Part shown: one piece after another, positions 21,264 through 33,800 of the stretch
How the letters are laid out: each line of letters begins with the position of its first letter
How positions within the stretch are numbered: the first letter of the stretch is position 1
Assembly: GCA_037974665.1 (NCBI GenBank)
Contig: CM075773.1
Coordinates: 25,050,353 to 25,114,352 of the forward strand
DNA length: 64,000 nucleotides
Source: Ehretia macrophylla
Lineage: Eukaryota; Streptophyta; Magnoliopsida; Boraginales; Ehretiaceae
Reading direction: 5' to 3'
The notes under the pieces: model-generated
What the model was told of the DNA's origin: nothing
Database searches by the model: none
Seen by the model: only the letters and a program-made list of their open reading frames with translations
Position numbers and translations under genes: made by a program

Positions 21264-24200
21264 TTGATCCGTAAAGAGTTACGCGGCCCACAGCATACCG
21301 TTGGAAAGCTCTCCGAGAGCTCTACGACGGGGCAGCCAAGCTTCGCTTCGCTGGGCCTTTTTTCGGAGCCCAAAATCGAACGTTTTCATCAGTTTCGGGA
21401 CACTTTTCTTCTTTTGTGCTGTTTTTCCGTCCCGGATCGTACGTCGTGCGCCGCGAAAAGGGCGACAACCCAATCCGTCCCATTTTTGTTACCGAATCCC
21501 GCGGCACCTTGGCGAGACAGCTTCGATTCGCATAGAGACTGGGCCCGCAAACCGAGGGCGTGGGGCTTGCGACCAAGTCTCCGTCGCTCCGGAGCCCATA
21601 ACTTTTGATCCGTAAAGAGTTACGCGGCCTACAGTATACCGTTGGAAAGCTCTCTGAGAGCTCTACTACGGGACAGCCAAGCTTTGCTTCGCTGGGCCTT
21701 TTTTTAGAGCCAAAAATCGAACGTTTTCATCAGTTTCAGGACACTTTTCTTCTTTTGTGCTGTTTTTCTCTCCCGGATCGTACGTCGTGCGCCGCGAAAA
21801 GGTTGACGACCCAATCCATCCCATTTTTATTACTGAATCGCGTGGCACCTTGGGCGAGACAGCTTCGCTTCGCGTAGAGGTTGGGCCCGCAAACCGAGGG
21901 CGTGGGGGTTGGGACCAGGTCTCCATCGCTCCAGAGCCCATAACTTTTGATCCGTAAAGAGTTACGCGGCCCACAGCATACCGTTGGAAAGCTCTCCGAG
22001 AGCTCTACGACGGGACAGCCAAGCTTTGCTTCGCTGGGCCTTTTTTCGGAGCCCAAAATCGAACGTTTTCATCAGTTTCAGGACACTTTTCTTCTTTTGT
22101 GCTGTTTTTCTGTCCCGGATCGTACGTCGTGCGCCGCGAAAAGGGTGACGACCCAATCCATCCCATTTTTGTTACCGAATCCCGCGGCACCTTGGGCGAG
22201 ACATTTTCGCTTCGCGTAGAGGCTGGGCTCGCAAACCGAAGGCGTGGGGCTTGGGACCAGGTCTCCGTCGCTCAGGAGCCCATAACTTTTGATCCGTAAA
22301 GAGTTACGCGGCCCACAGCATACCGTTGGAAAGCTCTCCGAGAGCTCTATGACGGGGCAGCCAAGCTTCACTTCGCTGGGCCTTTTTTTGGTGCTCAAAA
22401 TCAAACATTTTCATCAGTTTCGGGACACTTTTCTTTTTTCGCGCTGTTTTTCCGTCCCGGATCGTACGTCGTGCGCAGTGAAAAGGGCGACAACCCAATC
22501 CATCCCATTTTTGTTACCGAATCCCGCGGCACCTTAGGCGAGACAGCTTTGCTTCGCGTAGAGGCTGGGCCCGCAAACCGAGGGCGTGGGGCTTGGTACC
22601 AGGTCTCCGTCGCTCCGGAGCCCATAAATTTTGATCCGTAAAGAGTTACGCGGCCCACAGCATACCGTTGGAAAGCTCTTCGAGAGCTCTACGACGGGAC
22701 AGCAGGCTTTGCTTCGCTGGGCCTTTTTTCGGAGCCCAAAATCGAACGTTTTCATCAGTTTCGGGACCCTTTTCTTTTTTCGCGCTGTTTTTCCGTCCCG
22801 GATCGTACGTCGTGCGCAGTGAAAAGGGCGACAACCCAATCCATCCCATTTTTGTTACCGAATCCCGCGGCACCTTAGGCGAGACAGCTTCACTTTACAT
22901 AGAGGCTGGGCCCGCAAACCGAGGGCGTGGGGCTTGGGACGAGGTCTCCGTCGCTCCAGAGCCCATAACTTTTGATCCATAAGGAGTTACACGGCCCACA
23001 GTATACTGTTGGAAAGCTCTCCGAGAGCTCTATGACGGGACAGCCAAGCCCGCTTCGCTGGTCCTTTTTTCGGAGTCCAAAATCAAACGTTTTCATCAGA
23101 TACGGGACACTTTTCTTCTTTTGCACTATTTTTTCGTCCCGGATCGTACGTCGCGCGCTGCGAAAAGGGCGACAACCCTATCCGTCCCATTTCTGTCACC
23201 GAATCCCGCGGTACCTTGGGCGACACAGCTTCGCTTCGCGTAGAGGCTAGGCCCACAAACCGAGGGCGTGGGGCTTGGGACCAGGTCTCCGTCGCTCCGG
23301 AGCCCATAACTTTTGATCCGTAAAGAGTTACGCGGCTCACAGCATACCGTTGGAAACCTCTCCGAGAGCTCTCCGACAGGACAACCTAGCTATGCTTCGC
23401 TGTGCCTTTTTTCGGAGTCAAAAATCGAACGTTTTCATCAGTTTCGGGACACTTTTCTTCTTTTGCGCTGTTTTTCCGTCCCGGATCGTACGTCGTGCGC
23501 CGCGAAAAGGGCGACAACCCAATCCGTCCCCTTTTTGTTACCGAATCCCGCAGTACCTTGGGCGAGACAGCTTCGCTTCGCGTAGAGGCTAGGCCCACAA
23601 ACCGAGGGCGTGGGGCTTGGGACCAAGTCTCCGTCGCTCCGGAGCCCATAACTTTTGATCCGTAAAGAGTTACGCGGCCCACAGCATACCGTTGGAAAGC
23701 TCTCCGAGAGCTCTACGACAGGACAGCCAAGCTATGCTTCGCTGTGCCTTTTTTTGGAGCCCAAAATCGAACGTTTTCATCAGTTTCGGGACACTTTTCT
23801 TCTTTTGCGCTGTTTTTCCGTCCCGGATAGTACGTCATGCGCCGCGAAAAGGGCGACAACCCAATCCGTCCCCTTTTTGTTACCGAATCCCGCGGTACCT
23901 TGGGCGAGACAGCTTCGCTTCGCGTAGAGGCTAGGCCCACAAACCGAGGGCGTGGGGCTTGGGACCAAGTCTCCGTCGCTCCGGAGCCCATAACTTTTGA
24001 TCCGTAAAGAGTTACGTGGCTCACAGCATACCGTTGGAAAGCTCTCCGAGAGCTCTACGACGGGACAGCCAAGCTATGCTTCGCTGTACCTTTTTTCGGA
24101 GCCCAAAATCGAACGTTTTCATCAGTTTCGGGACACTTTTCTGCTTTTGCGCTGTTTTTCCGTCCCGGATCGTACTTCGTGCGCCGCGAAAAGGGCGACA

Positions 24201-27073
24201 ACCCAATCCGTCCCATTTTTGTTACCGAATCCCGCGGCACCTTGGGCGAGACAGCTTCGATTCGCGTAGAGGCTGGGCCCACAAACCGAAGACGTGGGGC
24301 TTGGTACCAGGTCTCCGTCGCTCCGGAGCGCATAACTTTTGATCCGTAAAGAGTTACGTGGCCCACAGCATACCGTTGGAAAGCTCTCCGAGAGCTCTAC
24401 GACAGGACAGCCAAGCTTTGCTTCGCTGGACCTTTTTTCGGAGCCCAAAATCGAACGTTTTCATTAGTTTCGGGACACTTTTCTTCTTTTGTGCTGTTTT
24501 TCCGTCCCGGATAGTCCGTCGTGCGCCGCGGAAAGGGCGACAACCCAATCCGTCCCCTTTTTGTTACCGAATCCCGGAGTACCTTGGGCGAGACAGCTTC
24601 GCTTCGCGTAGAGGCTAGGCCCACAAACCGAGGGCGTGGGGCTTGGGACCAAGTCTCCGTCGCTCCGGAGCCCATAACTTTTGATCCGTAAAGAGTTACG
24701 CGGCCCACAGCATACCGTTGGAAAGCTCTCCGAGAGCTCTACGACAGGACAGCCAAGCTATGCTTCGCTGTGCCTTTTTTTGGAGCCCAAAATCGAACGT
24801 TTTCATCAGTTTCGGGACACTTTTCTACTTTTGCGCTGTTTTTCCGTCCCGGATAGTACGTCATGCGCCGCGAAAAGGGCGACAACCCAATCCGTCCCCT
24901 TTTTGTTACCGAATCCCGCGGTACCTTGGGCGAGACAGCTTCGCTTCGCGTAGAGGCTAGGCCCACAAACCGAGGGCGTGGGGCTTGGGACCAAGTCTCC
25001 GTCGCTCCGGAGCCCATAACTTTTGATCCGTAAAGAGTTACGTGGCCCACAGCATACCGTTGGAAAGCTCTCCGAGTGCTCTACGACGGGGCAGAAAAGC
25101 TATGCTTCGCTGGACCTTTTTCCGGAGCCCAAAATTGAACGTTTTCATTAGTTTCGGGACACTTTTCTTCTTTTGCGCTGTTTTTCCGTCCCGGATCGTA
25201 AGTCGTGCGCCGCGAAAAGGGCGACAACCCAATCCGTCCCATTTTTGTTACCGAATCCCGCGGCACCTTGGGCGAGACAGCTTCGCTTCGCGTAGAGGCT
25301 GGGCCCACAAACCGAGGGCGAGGGGCTTGGGACCAAGTCTCCGTCGCTCCGGAGCCCATAACTTTTGATCCGTAAAGAGTTACGCGGCCCACAGCATACC
25401 GTTGGAAAGCTCTCCGAGAGCTCTACGACAGGACAGCCAAGCTATGCTTCGCTGTGCCTTTTTTTGGAGCCCAAATTCGAACGTTTTCATCAGTTTCGGG
25501 ACACTTTTCTTCTTTTGCGCTGTTTTTTCGTCCCGGATCGTACGTCGTGCGCCGCGAAAAGGGCGACAACCCAATCCGTCCCATTTTTGTTACCGAATCC
25601 CGCGGCACCTTGGGCGAGACAGCTTCGATTCGCGTAGAGGCTAGGCCCACAAACCGAGGGCGTGGGGCTTGGGACCAAGTCTCCGTCGCTCCGGAGCCCA
25701 TAACTTTTGATCCGTAAAGAGTTACGCGGCCCACAGCATACCGTTGGAAAGCTCTCCGAGAGCTCTACGACAGGACAGCCAAGCTATGCTTCGCTGTTCC
25801 TTTTTTTGGAGCCCAAAATCGAACGTTTTCATCAGTTTCGGGACACTTTTCTTCTTTTGCGCTGTTTTTCCGTCCCGGATCGTACTTCGTGCGCCGCGAA
25901 AAGGGCGACAACCCAATCCGTCCCATTTTTATTACCGAATCCCGCGGCACCTTGGGCGAGACAGCTTCGATTCGCGTAGAGGCTGGGCCCACAAACCGAA
26001 GGCGTGGGGCTTGGTACCAGGTCTCCGTCGCTCCGGAGCGCATAACTTTTGATCCGTAAAGAGTTACGTGGCCCACAGCATACCGTTGGAAAGCTCTCCG
26101 AGAGCTCTACGACAGGACAGCCAAGCTATGCTTCGCTGTGCCTTTTTTCGGAGCCCAAAATCGAACGTTTTCATCAGTTTCGGGACACTTTTCTTCTTTT
26201 GCGCTGTTTTTCCGTCCCGGATAGTACGTCATGCGCTGCGAAAAGGGCGACAACCCAATCCGCCCCATTTTTGTTACCGAATCCCGCGGCACCTTGGGCG
26301 AGACAGCTTCGATTTGCGTAGAGGCTGGGCCCGCAAACCGAGGGCGTGGGGCTTGCGACCAAGTCTCCGTCGCTCCGGAGCCCATAACTTTTGATCCGTA
26401 AAGAGTTACGCGGGCGACAGCATACCGTTGGAAAGCTCTCCGAGAGCTCTACGACGGGACAGCCAAGCTATGCTTCGCTGTGCCTTTTTTCGGAGCCCAA
26501 AATAGAAATTTTTCATCAATTTTGGCACACTTTTCTTCTTTTGCGCTGTTTTTCCGTCCCGGATCGTACGTCGTGCGCCGCGAAAAGGGCGACAACCCAA
26601 TCCGTCCCCTTTTTGTTACCGAATCCCGCGGTACCTTGGGCGAGACAGCTTCGCTTCGCGTAGAGGCTAGGCCCACAAACCGAGGGCGTGGGGCTTGGGA
26701 CCAAGTCTCCGTCGCTCCGGAGCCCATAACTTTTGATTCGTAAAGAGTTACGCGGCCCACAACATACCGTTGGAAAGCTCTCCGAGAGCTCTACGACGGG
26801 ACCGCTAAGCTCGCTTCGCTGGGACTTTTTTCGGAGCCCAAAATCGAACGTTTTCATTAGTTTCGGGATAGTTTTCTTGTTTTGCGCTGTTTTTCCGTCC
26901 CGGATCGTACATCGCGCGCCGCGAATATGGCGACAACCCAATCCGTCCCATTTCTGTTACCGAATCCCGCGGCACCTTGAGCGAGACAAATTCGCTTCAC
27001 GTAGAGGCTGGGCCTGCAAACCGAGGTCGTGGGGCTTGGGACCAAGTCTCCGTCGCTCCGGAGCCCATAACTT
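21264..27073 (+). repeat. 17-monomer higher-order block, copy B
   Basis: Seventeen units that follow copy A at an offset of about 5,812 bp, with good matches from 22631 to about 26390. The early part contains its own local duplications: 21605 and 21947 share TTTCAGGACACTTTTC, TTTTGTGCTG and ACGACCCAATCC; 22289 and 22631 share GTGCGCAGTGAAAAGGG and CAATCCATCCC. After 26391 the types leave the copy A order (AAAATAGAAATTTTTCATC at 26391, GGACCGCTAAGCTCGC at 26733). Confidence 0.78.
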
Positions 27074-29465
27074 TTGATCCGTAAAGAGTTACGCGGCCCA
27101 CAACATACCGTTGGAAAGCTCTCCGAGAGCTCTACGACAGGACAGCCAAGCTATGCTTCGCTGTTCCTTTTTTTGCAGCCCAAAATCGAACGTTTTCATC
27201 AGTTTCGGGACACTTTTCTTCTTTTGCGCTGTTTTTCCGTCCCGGATAGTACGTCATGCGCCGCGAAAAGGGCGACAACCCATTCCGTCCCATTTTTGTT
27301 ACCGAGTCCCGCGGCACCTTGGGGGAGGCAGCTTCGATTCGGGTAGAGGCTGGGCCCGCAAACCGAGGGCGTGGGGCTTGCGACCAAGTCTCCGTCGCTC
27401 CGGAGCCCATAACTTTTGATCCGTAAAGAGTTACGCAGCCCACAGCATACCGTTGGAAAGCTCTCCGAGAGCTCTATGATGGGACATCCAAGCTACGCTT
27501 CGCTGTGCCTTTTTTCGGAGCCAAAAATCGAAAGTTTTCATCAGTTTCGGGACACTTTTCTTCTTTTGCGCTGTTTTTCCGTCCCGGATCGTACGTCGTG
27601 CGCCGCAAAAAGGGCGACAACCCAATCCGTCCCATTTTTGTTACCGAATCCCGCGGCACCTTGGGCGAGACAGCTTCGCTTCGCGTAGAGCTGGGCCCAC
27701 AAACCGAGGGCGTGGGGCTTGGTACCAGGTCTCCGTCGCTCCGGAGCCCATAACTTTTGATCCGTAAAGAGTTACGCGGCCCACAGCATACCGTTACAAA
27801 GCTCTCCGAGAGCTCTACGACGGGACAGCCAAGCTATGCTTCGCTGTGCATTTTTTCGGAGCCCAAAATCGAACGTTTTCATCAGTTTCGGGACACTTTT
27901 CTTCTTTTGCGCTGTTTTTCCGTCCCGGATCGTAAGTCGTGCGCCGCGAAAAGGGCGACAACCCAATCCGTCCCATTTTTGTTACCGAATCCCGCGGCAC
28001 CTTGGGCGAGATAGCTTCGCTTCGCGTAGAGGCTGGTCCCACAAACCGAGGGCGTGGGGCTTGGGAACAAGTCTCCGTCGCTCCGGAGCCCATAACTTTT
28101 GATCTGTAAAGAGTTACGCGGCCCACAGCATACCGTTGGAAAGCTCTCCGAGAGCTCTACGACGGGACAGCCAAGCTATGCTTTGTTGTGCCTTTTTTCG
28201 GAGCCCAAAATCGAACATTTTCATCAGTTTCGGGACACTTTTCTTCGTTTGCGCTGTTTTTCCGTCCCGGATCGTACGTCGTGCGCCGCGAAAAGGGCGA
28301 CAACCCAATCCATCCCATTTTTGTTACCGAATCCTGCGGCACCTTGGGCGAGACAGCTTCGATTCGCGTAGAGGCTGGGCCCGCAAACCGAGGGCGTGGG
28401 GCTTGAGACCAAGGCTCCCTCGCTCCGGAGCCCATAACTTTTGATCCGTAAAGAGTTACGCGGCCCACAACATACCGTTGGAAAGCTCTCCGAGAGCTCT
28501 CCGACGGGGCAGCCTAGCTGTGCTTCGCTGGGCCTTTTTTCGGAGCCCAAGATCGAGCGTTTTCATCAGTTTCGGGACACTTTTCTTCTTTTGCGCTGTT
28601 TTTCCGGCCCGGATCGTACGGCGTGCGCCGCGAAAAGGGCGACAACCCAATCCGTCCCCTTTTTGTTACCGAATCCCGCGGTACCTTGGGCGAGACAGCT
28701 TCGCTTCGCGTAGAGGCTAGGCCCACAAACCGAGGGCGTGGGGCTTGGGACCAAGTCTCTGTCGCTCCGGAGCCCATAACTTTTGATCCGTAAAGAGTTA
28801 CGTGGCCCACAACATACCGTTGGAAAGCTCTCCGAGAGCTCTACGACGGGACAGCCAAGCTATGCTTCGCTGTGCCTTTTTTCGGAGCCAAAAATCGAAA
28901 GTTTTCATCAGTTTCGGGACACTTTTCTTCTTTTGCGCTGTTTTTCCGTCCCGGATCGTACGTCGTGCGCCGCAAAAAGGGCGACAACCCAATCCGTCCC
29001 ATTTTTGTTACCGAATCCCGCGGCACCTTGGGCGAGACAGCTTCGCTTCGCGTAGAGCTGGGCCCACAAACCGAGGGCGTGGGGCTTGGTACCAGGTCTC
29101 CGTCGCTCCGGAGCCCATAACTTTTGATCCGTAAAGAGTTACGCGGCCCACAGCATACCGTTACAAAGCTCTCCGAGAGCTCTACGACGGGACAGCCAAG
29201 CTATGCTTCGCTGTGCCTTTTTTCGGAGCCCAAAATCGAACGTTTTCATCAGTTTCGGGACACTTTTCTTCTTTTGCGCTGTTTTTCCGTCCCGGATCGT
29301 AAGTCGTGCGCCGCGAAAAGGGCGACAACCCAATCCGTCCCATTTTTGTTACCGAATCCCGCGGCACCTTGGGCGAGATAGCTTCGCTTCGCGTAGAGGC
29401 TGGTCCCACAAACCGAGGGCGTGGGGCTTGGGACCACGACTCCGTCGCTCCAGTGCCCATAACTT
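27074..29465 (+). repeat. 4-monomer duplication 27416-27757 / 28783-29124
   Basis: The units at 27416 and 27757 are repeated at 28783 and 29124, an offset of 1,367 bp. Shared marks are GAGCCAAAAATCGAAAG and the one-base loss in GTAGAGCTGGGCCC (first unit), and CGTTACAAAGC, GTAAGTCGTG, GAGATAGC and TGGTCCCAC (second unit). The same pair of types recurs at 42799/43140, 49977/50318 (second unit partly) and, more loosely, 45191/45532. Confidence 0.87.
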
Positions 29466-29806
29466 TTGATCTGTATAGAGTTACGCGGCGCACAACATAC
29501 CGTTGAAAATCTCTCTGAGAGCTTTACTACGGGGGAACCAAACTTGCTTGGCTATGCCTTTTTTCGGAGCCCAAAATCGAACATTTTCATCAGTTTCAAG
29601 ATACTTTTCTTTTTTTGCGCTGATTTTCCGTTCCGGATCGTACGTCGTGCGCCGCGAAAAGGGCGACAACCCAATCCGTCCCATTTTTGTTACCGAATCC
29701 TGCGGCACCTTGGGCGAGACAGCTTCGATTCGCGTAGAGGCTGGGACCGCAAACCGAGGGCGTGGGGCGTGGGACCAAGACTCTGTCGCTCCGGAGCCCA
29801 TAACTT
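29466..29806 (+). repeat. Strongly diverged monomer
   Basis: This unit has many changes in its first part: CTGTATAGAGTTACG, CGGCGCACAACATACC, GTTGAAAATCTCTCTGAG, AGCTTTACTACGGGGGAACC and AAACTTGCTTGGCTATGCC, then CAAGATACTTTTC and GCTGATTTTCCGTTCC. The dyad and the hairpin are both weakened. The second half is close to normal. The next unit (29807) shares CGGCGCACAGC, GTTGAAAAGC and GGGCGTGGG-type changes, so the two may share part of their history. Confidence 0.8.
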
Positions 29807-30832
29807 TTGATCTGTAAAGAGTTACGCGGCGCACAGCATACCGTTGAAAAGCTCTCCGAGAGCTCTACGACGGGGCAGCCAAGCTTTGCTTCGTTGGGCC
29901 TATTTTCGGAGCCCAAAATCGAATGTTTTCATCAGTTTCGGGACACTTTTCTTCTTTTGCGCTGTTTTTCCGTCCCGGATCGTACGTCGTGCGACGCGAA
30001 AAGGGCGACAACCCGATCCGTCCCATTTCTGTTACCGAATCCCGCGGCACCTTGGGCGAGACAGCTTCGCTTCGCGTAGAGGCTGGGCCCGCAAACCGAG
30101 GGCGTGGGGCTTGGGACCAGGTCTCCGTCGCTCCGGAGCCCATAACTTTTGATCCGTAAGGAGTTACGCGGCCGACAGCATACCGTTGGAAAGCTCTCCG
30201 AGAGCTCTACGATGGGGCAGCCAAGCTTTGCTTCGCTGGGCCTTTTTTCGGAGCCCAAAATCGAACGTTTTCATCAGTTTCGGGACACTTTTCTTCTTTC
30301 GCGCTGTTTTTCCGTTCCGGATCGTACGTCGTGCGCCACGAAAAGGGCGACAACCCAATCCGTCCAATTTTTGTTACCGAATCCCCCGGCACCTTGGGCG
30401 AGACAGGTTAGCTTCGCGTAGAGGCTGGGCCCGCAAGCCGAGGGCGCGGGGCTTGGGACCAGCTATCCGTCGCTCCAGAGCCCATAACTTTTGATCCGTA
30501 AAGAGTTACGCGGCCCACAGCATACCGTTGGAAAGCTCTCCGAGAGCTCTACGACGGGGCAGCCAAGCTTCACTTCGCTAGGCCTTTTTTCGGTGCCCAA
30601 AATCGAACATTTTCATAAGTTTTGGGACACTTTTCCTTTTTCGCGCTGTTTTTCCGTCCCGGATCGTACGTCGTGCGCCGCAAAAAGGGCGACAACCCAA
30701 TCCGTCCCATTTTTGTTACCGAATACCGCGGCACCTTGGGCGAGACAGTTTCGCTTCGCGTAGAGGCTGGGCCCACAAACCGAGGACGTGGGGCTTAGGA
30801 CCAGGTCTCCGTCGCTCCGGAGCCCATAACTT

Positions 30833-33800
30833 TTCATCGGTAACGAGCTACGCGGCCCACAGCATACCGTTGGAAAGCTCTCCGAGAGCTCTACGACGGG
30901 GCAGCCAAGCTTCGCTTCGCTGGGCCTTTTTTCGGAGCCCAAAATCGAACGTTTTCATCAGTTTCGGGACACTTTTCTTCTTTTGCGCTGTTTTTCCGTC
31001 CCGGATCGTACGTCGTGCGACGCGAAAAGGGCGACAACCCAATCCGTCCCATTTTTGTTACCGAATCCCGCGGCACCTTGGGCGAGACAGTTTCGATTCG
31101 CGTAGAGGCTGGGCCCGCAAACCGAGGGCGTGGGGCTTGCGGCCAAGTCTCCGTCGCTCCGGAGCCCATAACTTTTGATCCGTAAAGAGTTACGCGGCCC
31201 ACAGTATACCGTTGGAAAGCTCTCTGAGAGCTCTACTACGGGACAGCCAAGCTTCGCTTCGCTGTGCCTTTTTTTGGAGCCCAAAATCGAACGATTTCAT
31301 CAGTTTCAGGACACTTTTCTTCTTTTGTGCTATTTTTCCGTCCCGGATCGTAAGTCGTGCGCCGCGAAAAGGGCGACAACCCAATCCGTCCCATTTTTAT
31401 TACCGAATCCCGCGGCACCTTGGGCGAGACAGCTTCGCTTCGCGTAGAGGCTGGGCCCGCAAACCGAGGGCGTGGGGCTTGGGACCAGGTCTCCGTCGCT
31501 CCAGAGCCCATAACTTTTGATCCGTAAAGAGTTACGCGGCCCACAGCATACCGTTGGAAAGCTCTCTGAGAGCTCTACGAAGGGACAGCCAAGCTACGCT
31601 TCGCTGTGCCTTTTTTAGGAGCCCAAAATCGATCGTTTTCATCAGTTTCGGGACACTTTTCTTCTGTTGCGATGTTTTTCCGTCCCGGATCGTACGTCGT
31701 GCGCCGCGAAAAGGGCGACAACCCAATCCGTCCCATTTTTGTTACCGAATCCCGCGGCACCTTGGGCGAGACAGCTTCGCTTCGCGTAGAGGCTGGGACC
31801 ACAAACCGAGGGCGTGGGGCTTGGGACCAGGTGTCGGTCGCTCCAGTGCCCATAACTTTTGATCCGTAAAGAGTTACGCGGCCCACAGTATACCGTTGGA
31901 AAGCTCTCCGAGAGCTCTACGACGGGACAGCCAAGCTTTGCTTCGCTGGGCCATTTTTTGGAGCCCAAAATTGAACGTTTTCATCAGTTTCGGGACATTT
32001 TTCTTCTTTTGCGCTATTTTTCCGTCCCGGATCGTACGTCATGCGCCGCAAAAAGGGCGACAACCCAATCCGTCCGATTTTTGTTACCGAATCCCGCGGT
32101 ACCTTGGGCGAGACAGCTTCGCTTCGCGTAGAGGCTGGGCCCACAAACTGAGGGCGTGGGGCTTGGTACCAGGTCTCCGTCGCTCCGGAGCCCATAAATT
32201 TTGATCCGTAAAGAGTTACGCGGCCCACAGCATACCGTTGGAAAGCTCTTCGAGAGCTCTACGACGGGACAGCAGGCTTTGCTTCGCTGGGCCTTTTTTC
32301 GGAGCCCAAAATCGAACGTTTTCATCAGTTTCGGGACATTTTTCTTCTTTCGCGTTGTTTCTCCGGCCCGGATCGTAAGTCGTGCGCCGCGAAAAGGGCG
32401 ACAACCCAATCCATCCCATTTTTGTTACCGAATCCCGCGGCACCTTAGGCGAGACAGCTTCGCTTCGCGTAGAGGCTGGGCTCGCAAACCGAGGGCGTGG
32501 GGCTTGGGACTAGGTCTCCGTCGCTCCAGAGCCCATAACTTTTGATCCGTAAAGAGTTACGCGGCCCACAGTATACCGTTGGAAAGCTCTCCGAGAGCTC
32601 TACGACGGGACAGCCAAGCATCGCTTCCCTGGGCCTTTTTTCGGAGCCCAAAATCGAACGTTTTCTTCAGTTTCGGGACACTTTTATTCTTTCGCGCTGT
32701 TTTTCCGTCCCGGATCGTACGTCGTGCGCCGCGAAAAGGGCGACAACCCAATCCGTCCGATTTTTTTTACCGAATCCCGCGGTACCTTGGATGAGACAGC
32801 TTTGCTTCGCGTAGAGGCTAGGTCCGCAAACCGAGGGCGTGGGGCTTGGGACCAGGTCTCCGTCGCTCCGGAGCCCATAACTTTTGATCCGTAAAGAGTT
32901 ACGCGGCCCACAGCATACCGTTGGAAAGCTATCCGAGAGCTCTACGACGGGGCAGCAAGCTTTGCTTCGCTGGGCCTTTTTTCGGAGCCCAAAATCGAAC
33001 GTTTTCATCAGTTTCGGGACACTTTTCTGCTTTTGCGCTGTTTTTCCGTCCCGGATCGTACGTCGCGCGCCGCGAATAGGGCGACAGCCCAATCCATCCC
33101 GTTTTTGTTACCGAATCCCGCAGTACCTAGGGCGAGACAGCTTCGCTTCGCGTGGAGGCTGGGCCCGCAAACCGAGGGCGTAGGGCTTGGGACCAGGTCT
33201 CCGTCGCTCCGGAGCCCATAACTTTTGATCCGTAAGGAGTTACGCGGCCCACAGCATACAGTTGGAAAGCTCTCCGAGAGCTCTACGACGGGGCAGCCAA
33301 GCTGTGCTTCGCTGGGCCTTTTTTCGGAGCCCAAAATCGAACGTTTTCATCAGTTTCGGGACACTTTTCTTCTTTTGCGCTGTTTTTCCGTCCCGGATAG
33401 TACGGCGCGCGCCGCGAAAAGGGCGACAACCCAATCCGTCCCCTTTTTGTTACCGAATCCCGCGGTACCTTGGGCGAGACAGCTTCGCTTCGCGTAGAGG
33501 CTAGGCCCACAAACCGAGGGCGTGGGGCTTGGGACCAAGTCTCCGTCGCTCCGGAGCCCATAACTTTTGATCCGTAAAGAGTTACGTGGCCTACAGCATA
33601 CCGTTGGAAAGCTCTCCGAGAGCTCTACGACGGGGCAGAAAAGCTTAGCTTCGCTGGACCTTTTTTCGGAGCCCAAAATCGAACGTTTTCATCAGTTTCG
33701 GGACACTTTTCTTCTTTTGCGCTGTTTTTCCGTCCCGGATCGTCCGTCGTACGCCGCGAAAAGGGCGACAACCCAATCCGTCCCATTTCTGTTACCGAAT

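Larger units (their letters stand above)
15452..30832 (+). repeat. Compound higher-order repeat, copy 1 (about 45 monomers)
   Basis: Monomer types in this section recur in the same order about 15,382 bp downstream. Matched pairs include 15794/31175, 16136/31517, 16478/31859, 16820/32201, 17161/32542, 18528/33909, 18870/34251, 19554/34935, 20238/35619, 23655/39037, 23997/39379, 24681/40063, 25365/40747, 26049/41431, 27074/42457, 27416/42799, 27757/43140, 28099/43482 and 28441/43824. Some positions do not match (17502, 20580-20922, 21947-22289), so later conversion or replacement has occurred. The segment divides into a 17-unit block (15452-21263) and a 28-unit block (21264-30832) that open with the same types. 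Confidence 0.85.
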
